The notes under the pieces are model-generated. The model saw only the letters and a list, made by a program, of their open reading frames with translations. It had not been told where the DNA came from and searched no databases. Source: Chrysochromulina tobinii (lineage: Eukaryota; Haptophyta; Prymnesiales; Chrysochromulinaceae). From it: a stretch of 33,658 nt of DNA. This document shows, piece after piece, positions 9,982-18,378 of the stretch. Where the stretch lies: positions 1-33,658 of the forward strand of contig JWZX01002700.1 in the NCBI GenBank assembly GCA_001275005.1, written 5' to 3'. The translations under genes were made by a program, and so were the position numbers. Each line of letters begins with the position of its first letter. The first letter of the stretch is position 1.

Positions 9982-10973
9982 GCCCGCGGTAGGCTGGTAC
10001 GCGCGCGCGCGGCGGTGCAGGCGGCGGCGGCGAGGGCGGGGGCGGCAACGAAGGCGGGGACGGCAACAAACGCCCCTCTGGGAGGGAATGGCAGAGGGAA
10101 AGGTCCCTTTGGGAAAGGTGGTAACCGTGGCGGCAGTGAGCTGTGGTAGGCGGCGGCAGTGACAGGGAGGGAGAAGGCGCCCGCGTGGGGCGATGCGCGC
10201 GGCGATAGTCCGTGCCGCTGAAGATGGCTGGCAAGTTGAACCGGTGTGCTCAGCTAGAGTTTGCGCGTGGTGATTACGATACGTGGTGATATTCTTGTGT
10301 GGGTTCGAAGCCGAGCACGCCCGGTGCCCCGTTCGGTGTACGAGTACGTTGAAGGTTCACGCGCTCGGACCGGTTCCGCAACTTCCATCGGGGTACACGG
10401 CGGACGTAACGTCGATGGTACGATGGACCATTATGCAAATCGGATAACTCCCGGTACTCCCCGCGTCCCCGCCGCCCCCGGCGACAGCCCGCGCGACCGC
10501 GGGGCGGCGCCGCGCGCCCGCGGCGTCGGGGGACCAACCACGCCCACGCGGCGGGGGGGCGGCGCGCGCGACCGTCGTAGGTTCGCGCCTTCTCGCCGCG
10601 CTTATCTCGCAATCTCGGCGCGCGGGCGCGCGCGGCGGTTCTCGAGCGCGTCACAATCGCGTTCACTGTCGATGTATTCAAATTCATGACCCTTTCCGAA
10701 CCGGCTACCGGGGCAACGGCGCCGACGCTCGGCGATGCGGTTGCCGGACCGGCTGCGCTGACGGTCGCCGAAAGGCTGAAGACTCTAGCGCTGAATACAT
10801 ACGTCGTGGAGTCGCGCCCGCGGCCCGGCTCTACTCGTGCGCCACCGCTCTTGCATAACTTGCAACGGTTACATGTACATGATTGTACACGACCACGTCA
10901 ATTATCAACCCGAATCCACAGTCGTACACATTTCATGGATCCCTCAGCGGTTCTCCTGTTGTCTCCACCTCGC
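9982..10973. other. Intergenic region; G/C-rich, no supported gene
   Basis: Just after copy B is a GGCGG/GGGAA-rich stretch (about 10000-10130), and a very GC-rich CpG-dense block covers about 10450-10640. A plus-strand ATG at 10686 opens a coding-like stretch of about 40 residues (AERLKTLALNTYVVES) that then loses coding character and runs into the 3' end of the gene on the other strand. It could be the first exon of an undetected gene or a remnant; I do not call it. Confidence 0.4.
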
Positions 10974-12053
10974 TCACCCGAGCGTCTGCACAGTGAGCCA
11001 TCCGAGTCGTTTCAGCCCCGGACCGAGCACTTCCAGGTAGGCCGCGTGGAGTGCATCCGCCAGAAAGCGCACCGGTGGGAGCACGAGCGTTTCTTCGAGC
11101 TCCGCCAGGCGCTTGAGCGCGGCGATCGGCGGCAGGCTGCTTGCCCATACGTCCCATGAGCACAGCACCGCGCTGACGCCGAGCGCCGCTGCCCAGGCCG
11201 CGTGAGCAAGTTGCTCGGCGAGTCGCGCCATGGGAGATAGCCAATGGCCAAGCGGCGCAAGCGGCGCAAGCGGCGCAAGCAGCGGAGAGCCAAAGACGGA
11301 TGCGAGCGCCGACGTAGCTTTGGAAGCGAGCACCGTGGCGGCAGGCTCGACGCTGCCAGCGAGCCAGCCTCGATTCATCGCACGAAGCGTGAGCGCGAGG
11401 ACCATGAGGAGGGCCAGGGCCTGCTTGGCTCGGTCGGCGACGAAGGACGGGCGCGCATCCACGGGGCGGCGCGCAACGGCATCCGCCGCGAAGGCCACGG
11501 CGACGAGCTCGGCTAGCAGCCGCCAGAGCCTCGTGTGCGCACGAAAGACCAGCGCCACGCCGAGTGCTGCTTGAAGGCGCACCTGCGGGTTTACGGAGGC
11601 GGAGGATGAAAATTCGGCCGATGCCCCGAGCAGCCAGGCGAAGCCCAGCGCGACGCCAAAGCTTGCGGCTTCTACGAGGACTATTCCCAGCATCAGAGCC
11701 CCGATGCAATCGACAGGCCTGAGGCTCCCGGGTGCAAGCGTTTCGGTTTTGCGCCGCACAAATGTGGCACGGGTATCGTTATAACCCTCGGCATAGGAGG
11801 CCTTGATACGCTTCCAAGCTTCGGACAGCGAAAATGGGTTTGCTGGCGGCTCCTGAGCGGTTGCCATCCGCAGGCGAGCTGGTGCTGTCGTGTAGTACAC
11901 GTACGAACGGCTGAGACCATCGCCAATGCACGCCCTCGCCTGCGGACTCGGTTGCACCATCGACAAGAGCTGGGAGCCACGCACGGGTTTACTTGGCATC
12001 AGAGCTGCCACCTGAGTAAGGGCACCGAGGATTGCGAGGAGGCTGATCGGCAT
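10974..12053 (-). CDS. Probable plastid-targeted multi-pass membrane protein, unknown function
   Basis: Intronless frame of 359 residues from ATG at 12053. The N-terminus (residues 1-18, PISLLAILGALTQVAA) looks like a signal peptide. It is followed by about 50 residues rich in Ser, Pro, Arg and Ala with almost no acidic residues, ending near RLRMAT. This two-part layout is what algae with secondary plastids use as signal plus transit peptide. The mature part starts with an amphipathic segment (FSLSEAWKRIKASYAEGYND) and then has about three to five hydrophobic helices (GALMLGIVLVEAASFGVALG; AALGVALVF; LALLMVLALTLRAM; AAALGVSAVL). No enzyme motif or known family is recognised. It is divergent from the SKP1/F-box/ankyrin gene, 207 bp apart. 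Confidence 0.7.
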   Translation of the reverse strand: MPISLLAILGALTQVAALMPSKPVRGSQLLSMVQPSPQARACIGDGLSRSYVYYTTAPARLRMATAQEPPANPFSLSEAWKRIKASYAEGYNDTRATFVRRKTETLAPGSLRPVDCIGALMLGIVLVEAASFGVALGFAWLLGASAEFSSSASVNPQVRLQAALGVALVFRAHTRLWRLLAELVAVAFAADAVARRPVDARPSFVADRAKQALALLMVLALTLRAMNRGWLAGSVEPAATVLASKATSALASVFGSPLLAPLAPLAPLGHWLSPMARLAEQLAHAAWAAALGVSAVLCSWDVWASSLPPIAALKRLAELEETLVLPPVRFLADALHAAYLEVLGPGLKRLGWLTVQTLG

Positions 12054-12260
12054 GGATCTACCAATCAGGCGCGACCCGTGTGAACGTACCGGGTAAACAC
12101 GACAGACGCGACAACCGGTGCTACGTGGAAAGAAAGAGGAAAGGACCTACACAGGACCATGGGCTTGCGGGAGTGATTGCTGCAGGGGTTGCTGGGAGCC
12201 TCTTTGACTTGACTTGACTTGACTTGTCTTGCGGAATTCATCTTCTCAGCGTCGTCGAGC
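12054..12260. promoter_or_regulatory. Divergent intergenic region with a (TTGAC)4 microsatellite
   Basis: The 207 bp between two divergent ATGs probably hold both promoters. About four TTGAC units run at 12204-12223, 40 bp upstream of the plus-strand ATG. TTGAC is the core of a plant W-box, but here it is most simply a microsatellite, and no factor binding can be inferred. Confidence 0.4.
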
Positions 12261-15200
12261 ATGCCTCGCACGCGCACCTGCGTCTGCGTCCGCTGCGAGA
12301 AGTCGTATCGCACGACTTACCGTGGCGCACAACCACTTTGCAAGCAGTGTACGCCCGATAAGGCTGCAGGCGCCTCTCCACCCGTAAAGGCTGTTGGCAC
12401 CGGGCCTGGCCAGACAAGCGGCGCACAAGGCGCCTCTCCGGCCTTTGAGAGCGTGTTGTACATGCCAAAGGAGGCGGAGCTCGCCTTCACGGCTGGGCAC
12501 TGCCTGTTACACTCGATCACCGCCATGGATCCGTACGCTGACACCTCCTTCGAGGAGCTGCGGCACGCGGCATACCAGCAGTCGCCGCCACCGCGGACGG
12601 TTGACGGGTTCGTGGGTGAGGGCTTCTGCGACGCGCTCGAGCTCCGGCGCATGCGCAAGCACCAGGTGGCACTGACGCTGGCGCCGGACGGCGCCGGCGG
12701 CTGTGCTGCCATCCTGCATGTGCGCTCGACCGGCCCGCGCCAGGTGGCCGCCCCTGTGGCTCTGTCGGAGTTGTGGGAGTTCGCAAACTTCCCGGTCCAG
12801 CTGCCCGGCGCACCGTCGGAGCTCGCCCAGCGCGAGAACTTCGAGCCGATGATCGTGTGGGAGGAGGGAGCTTGGTTCGCCACCCGAGGCTGGATGGACA
12901 TCGGTGACCACGTGTTCGAGAGCATGGGCGACGTGCCCTCGTCGGACCGAACGGACTGGGAGGGGTCGCCTCGAGGAGCCCAACACGGCGCTCCATCTCG
13001 AGGAGCCCAACACGGCGCTCAATCTCGAGGAGCCCAGGGGCATCCATCGTCGGGGCAGCAGTGCCCCGCTTCGGGGCCGCTCGTCTGTGACGAGGCGCCC
13101 GAGATGGCGCCCGAGCTGGTGAGAAAGCGCCGTGGCGCGCGGCTGCAGTCGATCACTGCCTCGGAGGTACACGCGCATGCATCCTTCGAAGAGATGCGCT
13201 TCGCTGCGTGGCAGCGCCCGTCGGGCGGGCCGCCGTCGTTGGCCTACGGCGGCGGCATCACCGCCTCACTCGCCTCCGTCGCCTGCTTCACCTCCGCGCC
13301 CAACATGGCGCCTGCCTCGCTTCTCGCCTCGACCTTCGGCGCCCAACACGGCGCCCACGCCTGGCCCAGGGCACCTTTGGCCCCAACGGACGTTTCGCCG
13401 CGAGCTCTCACCGCCATGGGCGCCGTGCTGGGCAGCACCGTCGGCGCCGCCTTCGCTGACGCCGCCGGCGCCCCGCCAGGGCCAGAGCCGCTGCTCGGCT
13501 GCCTGCCGTTTGGCGCTCCCACCTTGAGCACGCTCCAGCTGGCTGCCTCGAGGGTCGCGGCGGCCATCCACGACAGCCGCCAGCGTAGGCGGCTTCGTGC
13601 TGGCGCTGCCAGTGGCGTCGACGGCGACGTCGACGTTGGCGGCGGCGGCGGCCGAAGCGGCAGCCGGAGCGGCAGCGTCGGGCGGCAGATGGGCAGGAGT
13701 GGGCAAAGGGCGGATCGGATGCTTGTGCTCGTGTGTGGTGGGGCGGCTGGGGGCGCCAACGAGATACCGGTAGAGATCTGCGTGGCCTCGAGCGCCGCCG
13801 TGCGCGCGCTCTGCGCCACCATCCACCTGATGCTCTCGTCTGGCTTTGGCGACGACGAAGACGAGGACGAGGACGACGATGACGAGGACGAGCGTGCGCA
13901 TCCTCCTGTGGAAGGAGCTGTGGAAGGAGCCAGGGAGGTGCACGCCGCAGCCGCGGCAGAGGGCCGCCCTGTCGAGCCGATCACGGTGGAGCCATGCGCC
14001 GGCCGACCCATGCGCGTTGCATCGACGGCTCCCAACGAGTCCGCAACACCGACGGACACGGCGCCGCCCGACACGGCGCCGCTCGACACGGCGCCGCTCG
14101 ACACGGCGCCGTCCATACGTTTGACGATGCCGCCATTGCTGACGGTGCTGAGCCTCCAAGCCATCGTCGACTACTGCATGCTCCGCCAGCGTGTGAGCTC
14201 GGCCGAGCCTCTTGCACACGACCTTCCACACGACCCGATCGCGCGGCACGATCCCATCGCACACGATCCGATCGGCTGGATGTGCCGCCGCGCCCATCTA
14301 GGCGAGGGCTTCAGCCCTGCCGAGCGCCGTGCCTTGGGATGGACAAGGCGTGCGAGCAGCAGTGCATGCAGCAGTTCATGCAGCAGTGCGGGCCGCGGAG
14401 GCGGCGGCTTGGGCGATGCCGCGGGCAGCGTCGGCGACGGCGATGGGGAGTTCCCACAGGCGCCTTCAGAACTGCCCACACCCTTTGACACACCCTTCCT
14501 ACGCCCGCGCCCGAGCGATCCCGCCCGATTCGCGCCGCCCTTTGCGCCGCCCTTTGCGCCCACGGTCTCGCCGCTGGTGGTGGATGCGTCGGGTCGCCCT
14601 TGCCGCCTGCAGGCCATCACGGCGATGGCGGCGTATGAGAGCGCTTCCTTTGAGGAGATTCGCTTCTCCGCGTGGCTACGCGACAAGAGCGACCAAGGGC
14701 GCCTCGCGACCGACGCGCCGATGCAACGGCGGGCACTGCTGCCGCCGCTTCCCTCGTTGCCGCATTCCTCGTTGATCGACGACGACGACGTCGGCGGCGG
14801 CGGCGGCGGCGGCGCTGACGACGACTGGTCTTCGCCACTGCCAGTCCTCGCCTCGCCACCGCCCGCGCGCGCCCTCGCCGCCCCTCGGGATATCCGCACC
14901 GTCGCCGCCACCACTCAGAGCGGCCAGGCTCTCGCACCGCCGGCGCTCGCACCGCCGCCGCTGCCGTTACCGGCCGACAGTCCGACCCCTTCGCTGCCAG
15001 CCGAACCGGAGGGCCCAGAGCCCAACACGACGCCTAGTTGGTTCGAGACTTCTTTTCACGGGGCCGCTGCCGCCGGCGCCACGGCGCCCGGTACGGCGCC
15101 CGGTACGCCCACGTGGCTCCCAGCGGCTGGAGGGTCGAGCGCTGCGTCGAGCGCTGCGACGAGCGCTGCGTCGAGCGCTGCGTCGGGCGCTGCGTCGAGC

Positions 15201-17402
15201 GCTGCGTCGAGCGCTGCGTCGAGCGCTGCGTCGAGCGCTGCGTCGAGCGCTGCGTCGGGCGCTGCGTCGGGCGCTGCGTCGAGCGCTGCGTCGGGCGCTG
15301 CCTCGAGCGCTGCGTCGGGCGCTGGCTTGGGCCGACAGAGGCTGCGGCCGCCGCCGCTGCTGGCCCCGTTGGAGGTGGACTCGACGGCACGGCCGCTGCT
15401 GACCACACGCATGCTCCGCTCACTCCTCAGCTCCTCCTCCCTGCAGGCCCAGCCGCGCGCGTGGCGGCTCATGGCGCTGGACTTTCACACCGCCACGGCG
15501 CTCGCGCAGCTGCCCACGCGCGGCGTGTGCGAGCTGGCCACGGCGGCCTCGTATCTCGACTGTGCTCCGCTGCTCGAGATCGCAATCTCGAATCTCGCCG
15601 AGCGGCTGGGCTCGTGCAATCTCCCGCACGAGATCCGCGCCCTCTTCGACATGCCCGAGAGGGACTCGCCGCAAGCGCCGTACTGCGCGCCACAAGCGAC
15701 CGCGCCACAAGCTACCTTCGCTCGTGCCGCCGCCGACAGCAAAGGGTCCGGCGCTGTGGTAGCCATGGCCGGCGCTGTGGTAGCCATGGCCAGCACGGTG
15801 GCAGCCGGCGGTGGCCAGGTGCGAATCATCCATGATGGCCGTGGCGATGATGTGGTCGGCGGCTCGCCCTTTTTAGGCAGCCGTCGACATAGTGAGCGCC
15901 ATGCTGAGCGCTCTCGGCTGACAGCAGAGGAGTCCTCGCGCTTTGCTCCACTGCCATCCCCTCTAGCTGCGGCCTCGCGCCCTCCTGCCGCGCCGCCCGC
16001 GTCGTCGGCGCTTGCGCTGAAGCGGCGCCAGGGCAAGAAAGGGCATGGCAGGAAGCGCACGGCCGGCCTCGAGGCGACAGCGCATGGGCATTCGTCGGGC
16101 AGCCGGGCGGATGACGAGGTGGAGGGCGGCATGAGCGCCGAGGAGGAGGAGGAGCTGCATTGGCTGGAGACGCTCGGTGTGAACGAGGAGGCTCGATGTG
16201 AACGAGGAGGTGAGGATGAGGAGGCTGGCGCGGTGGAGGCGGCGACGACTTTGCCGACCGATCGCCCACCCTTTGCTTTGGCCACGCTCACCACGGCGCT
16301 CACCACGGCGCTCACCGCCACCTCGTCGTCAATCGCGGCAGACACAGCCGCCGCCACTGCCACTGCCGCCACTGCCACTGCCGCCACTGCTGCCGCGACC
16401 GCCGCCGCGGCCGCCATCCCAACGGCTTGGCCGGTGGCGAGCCTGGCCACGCCGTACCTGGACGCAGACCTCGTCGAGCAAGCCCTGCTGCGTCTACCGA
16501 TGCGATCGCTCCTCATCGCGCGTCGCGTGAGTGAAGCGTGGCGCGCCGGCGTGGCACTGCTGATGCGCAACTCAGCGTGGCAGGTTCGTCATGTGGGTGT
16601 GCGCGAGCTGCTCGAGGGCGGTGCGAGTGACGAGACGATCGCTCGACGCGCGCAGCTCGCGCGTCATGAGCTCGAGGCGATCGATCAGGATGGCAATACG
16701 CCCCTCCACTTGGCAGTGCGCTGTGCTGGGCGTGAGCCGCTTGGCGCATCTCCGCAGACGTCGCGACGAGACGCGAGCGAGCACAGGCGCCAACGCGAGC
16801 TCGACGAGCTCGAAGAAATCGACGAAATCGACGAAACGGCCACCGCGGCGAGGAGCTCGTCGAGGGCAGCCGCGCGGCTTGCCGGCGGCGCTACGGGCGG
16901 CAGCGCCCGTTCTGTGCGCTGTCCCGAGCGGATCTCGGCAGAGCTGCTGAGCGCCATGGCGGCCGCAGGTGCCGAGACGGCGGCTCTCTCGGCCGAGTAC
17001 CGGCGGGGCGAGGTGCCTCTCCACGTGGCACTGCGCCTCGGCCTGGGGCGGCCGAAGGTGCTCGCCCTCCTGCACGCTGCGCCGCGCGCCGCCTCGTGTC
17101 TCGACTACCGTGGCCGCTCGCCCCTGCACCTGGCCGCGTGCTACGGCGCGCCGTGCGCGGTCGTGCAGGCCCTCCTCAACTACCGGCCTCACGCGGCCGT
17201 CACCTGCGATGACGAAGGGCACTCGCCCCTCGATTTGGCGCTTCGTCGCAAGCACGCCAACCCACACGTCATCGCAATGCTCGAGCGGCATCGCGACGCC
17301 GTCTTTGTCGCACTCGAGGCCGACGATCTGCAGTGGACCTTTGGCGAGCAGACCGAGACTGAGACCGAGGAGGACGACGAGCACGAGCTCTTCACGCCGT
17401 GA
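12261..17402 (+). CDS. SKP1-like / F-box / ankyrin fusion protein with NUP98-type motifs
   Basis: 1713 residues, one exon; ATG at 12261 is the first in frame. Order: a possible zinc knuckle (C9-x2-C12, C27-x2-C30); an ITAM/SFEELR motif at about 86, 298 and 786; the first half of a SKP1/BTB fold at about 487-530 (VEICVASSAAVRALCATI) and 619-648 (SLQAIVDYC), interrupted by a DE-rich run; the second half at about 1060-1125 (W..MALDF, LATAASYLDCAPLLEIAISNLAE, then LPHEIRALFDM, matching SKP1's PEEIRKTFNI); an F-box at about 1395-1445 (LVEQALLRLPMRSLLIARRVSEAW); ankyrin repeats at about 1447-1690 (GNTPLHLAV, GRSPLHLAACYGAP, GHSPLDLAL). SKP1 bridges F-box proteins to cullin in SCF ubiquitin ligases, so this chain could be adaptor and receptor in one. 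That is inference. The linkers are long and disordered, encoded by minisatellites. Confidence 0.85.
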   Translation: MPRTRTCVCVRCEKSYRTTYRGAQPLCKQCTPDKAAGASPPVKAVGTGPGQTSGAQGASPAFESVLYMPKEAELAFTAGHCLLHSITAMDPYADTSFEELRHAAYQQSPPPRTVDGFVGEGFCDALELRRMRKHQVALTLAPDGAGGCAAILHVRSTGPRQVAAPVALSELWEFANFPVQLPGAPSELAQRENFEPMIVWEEGAWFATRGWMDIGDHVFESMGDVPSSDRTDWEGSPRGAQHGAPSRGAQHGAQSRGAQGHPSSGQQCPASGPLVCDEAPEMAPELVRKRRGARLQSITASEVHAHASFEEMRFAAWQRPSGGPPSLAYGGGITASLASVACFTSAPNMAPASLLASTFGAQHGAHAWPRAPLAPTDVSPRALTAMGAVLGSTVGAAFADAAGAPPGPEPLLGCLPFGAPTLSTLQLAASRVAAAIHDSRQRRRLRAGAASGVDGDVDVGGGGGRSGSRSGSVGRQMGRSGQRADRMLVLVCGGAAGGANEIPVEICVASSAAVRALCATIHLMLSSGFGDDEDEDEDDDDEDERAHPPVEGAVEGAREVHAAAAAEGRPVEPITVEPCAGRPMRVASTAPNESATPTDTAPPDTAPLDTAPLDTAPSIRLTMPPLLTVLSLQAIVDYCMLRQRVSSAEPLAHDLPHDPIARHDPIAHDPIGWMCRRAHLGEGFSPAERRALGWTRRASSSACSSSCSSAGRGGGGLGDAAGSVGDGDGEFPQAPSELPTPFDTPFLRPRPSDPARFAPPFAPPFAPTVSPLVVDASGRPCRLQAITAMAAYESASFEEIRFSAWLRDKSDQGRLATDAPMQRRALLPPLPSLPHSSLIDDDDVGGGGGGGADDDWSSPLPVLASPPPARALAAPRDIRTVAATTQSGQALAPPALAPPPLPLPADSPTPSLPAEPEGPEPNTTPSWFETSFHGAAAAGATAPGTAPGTPTWLPAAGGSSAASSAATSAASSAASGAASSAASSAASSAASSAASSAASGAASGAASSAASGAASSAASGAGLGRQRLRPPPLLAPLEVDSTARPLLTTRMLRSLLSSSSLQAQPRAWRLMALDFHTATALAQLPTRGVCELATAASYLDCAPLLEIAISNLAERLGSCNLPHEIRALFDMPERDSPQAPYCAPQATAPQATFARAAADSKGSGAVVAMAGAVVAMASTVAAGGGQVRIIHDGRGDDVVGGSPFLGSRRHSERHAERSRLTAEESSRFAPLPSPLAAASRPPAAPPASSALALKRRQGKKGHGRKRTAGLEATAHGHSSGSRADDEVEGGMSAEEEEELHWLETLGVNEEARCERGGEDEEAGAVEAATTLPTDRPPFALATLTTALTTALTATSSSIAADTAAATATAATATAATAAATAAAAAIPTAWPVASLATPYLDADLVEQALLRLPMRSLLIARRVSEAWRAGVALLMRNSAWQVRHVGVRELLEGGASDETIARRAQLARHELEAIDQDGNTPLHLAVRCAGREPLGASPQTSRRDASEHRRQRELDELEEIDEIDETATAARSSSRAAARLAGGATGGSARSVRCPERISAELLSAMAAAGAETAALSAEYRRGEVPLHVALRLGLGRPKVLALLHAAPRAASCLDYRGRSPLHLAACYGAPCAVVQALLNYRPHAAVTCDDEGHSPLDLALRRKHANPHVIAMLERHRDAVFVALEADDLQWTFGEQTETETEEDDEHELFTP
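12971..13037 (+). repeat. 27-bp in-frame minisatellite, about 2.5 copies
   Basis: Units starting TCGAGGAGCCCAACACGGCG begin at 12971, 12998 and 13025. Each adds nine residues (RGAQHGA-type) to a disordered linker of the SKP1-like fusion protein. Expansion or contraction here keeps the frame. Confidence 0.85.
15134..15325 (+). repeat. 12-bp in-frame minisatellite, about 16 copies
   Basis: About 16 units of TCGAGCGCTGCG (with TCGGGC and ACGAGC variants) encode Ala-Ala-Ser-Ser/Gly repeats just before the second half of the SKP1-like fold. The unit keeps long false frames open on both strands. Copy number is probably variable between strains. Confidence 0.9.
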
Positions 17403-18378
17403 TGATCCAGCACCCGATGGGCCGCCCCATCCGGCGATAAGTGCTATTGAGGAGACACTCGTCTCTGTACGGAATAGAGCTCTAAAGCCATCAAACGGAG
17501 CCTCGCTCAACCAGTCGTTCTCCTCTAAGCGCTCTACGCAACGCCAGAAAAGCCCGCGCACGGCCGCGATCACTGCGCAATGACCTTATCGGTGCCGTAT
17601 TTGTTATTACCAAAATGTGAACGCCCCAATCCCCGCATCGTCAGTACGTACTTTATTGGTTTATTCATGACTTTATTTCAAGATTGACCGGTTGACACCC
17701 CGCCCCGGGACCTCCGCGCGGACGCGCTGCTCGAGCGGGCATCCGATCGGATAGCGATAGGCATAGGGTATTTCCCCAGGACGCGTTGTGCTGAAGAGAG
17801 ACTCGGATCACGAATTCGGACCGGTGGGTTCTAGCGCTTGCGCTAGATTGGTTGTCTTCCAGAGCGAACAACGTTAAGGGCGGTAGGCGCAACACCTCGA
17901 CCCGTACTGTCGAGCCCGGAGCGCCGGCGGGCGGGTGAAACTAACATGCATGCATGCGCATGAATATACAGAAGCATACTGTGCTTGCCAAATCTGGCGA
18001 AGCAAGATCCGTAATCATTGCGTGACGTGTCGCATAGATCTCCTGAGATGTCGCCCCAAGCGCGTCGCGCATCCTGGTCAGCGGCTCCGCCGCGTTTGTC
18101 GTGCCCCACCCTCCTCAGACCCGTACTGTTTAGAATAGGGGGACTCAGAGCTCGGCCTCACAAGGCCAGCTCTCGGGGCTGATTATTACTTAACATCCCT
18201 AACAAGTGTGATGCACAGATAAGACGGACCGGAATCCGGAAACATCTCACCGGAAACCTGCGTGTCTGATCCGGTGCTGAAGATGGAGGCGAGCACGCGC
18301 GGGACCCGACGTGCCCAAGCCCGGCCGTGCGGCCAGGGGCTTCCAATCCCAACATCCAACACGAAACATTACACAGCT
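17403..18378. other. Intergenic region between convergent genes; no gene seen
   Basis: The 3' flanks of the SKP1-like fusion (plus) and the coiled-coil gene (minus) meet here. It contains AT-rich 3'-end-like sequence around 17585-17690 (TTTATTGGTTTATTCATGAC) and a GCATGCATGCGCATG stretch near 17946. Frames of 60-90 residues exist on both strands but show no domain or coding bias that I can support. Confidence 0.5.

Noticed and set aside
9896-10234. Minus-strand Ser/Pro-rich frame after copy B
   Set aside because: A product of the G-rich downstream sequence; it overlaps the confident 3' end of copy B.
10295-10340. GGTTCGAAGCC resembling a tRNA T-loop
   Set aside because: The neighbouring bases do not form a five-pair T-stem, and no acceptor or anticodon arm can be drawn.
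10686-11159. Plus-strand frame starting MTLSEPATG
   Set aside because: Only the first 40 or so codons look coding, and the rest overlaps the opposite-strand gene. Kept only as a remark on the intergenic region.
12204-12223. (TTGAC)4 as a plant W-box cluster
   Set aside because: A perfect pentamer run is more simply a microsatellite; no evidence of WRKY regulation in this lineage can be seen here.
15038-15835. 265-residue plus-strand frame rich in RCVERCVERCV
   Set aside because: It is the shifted reading of the 12-bp minisatellite in the SKP1-like gene; several frames stay open there for the same reason.
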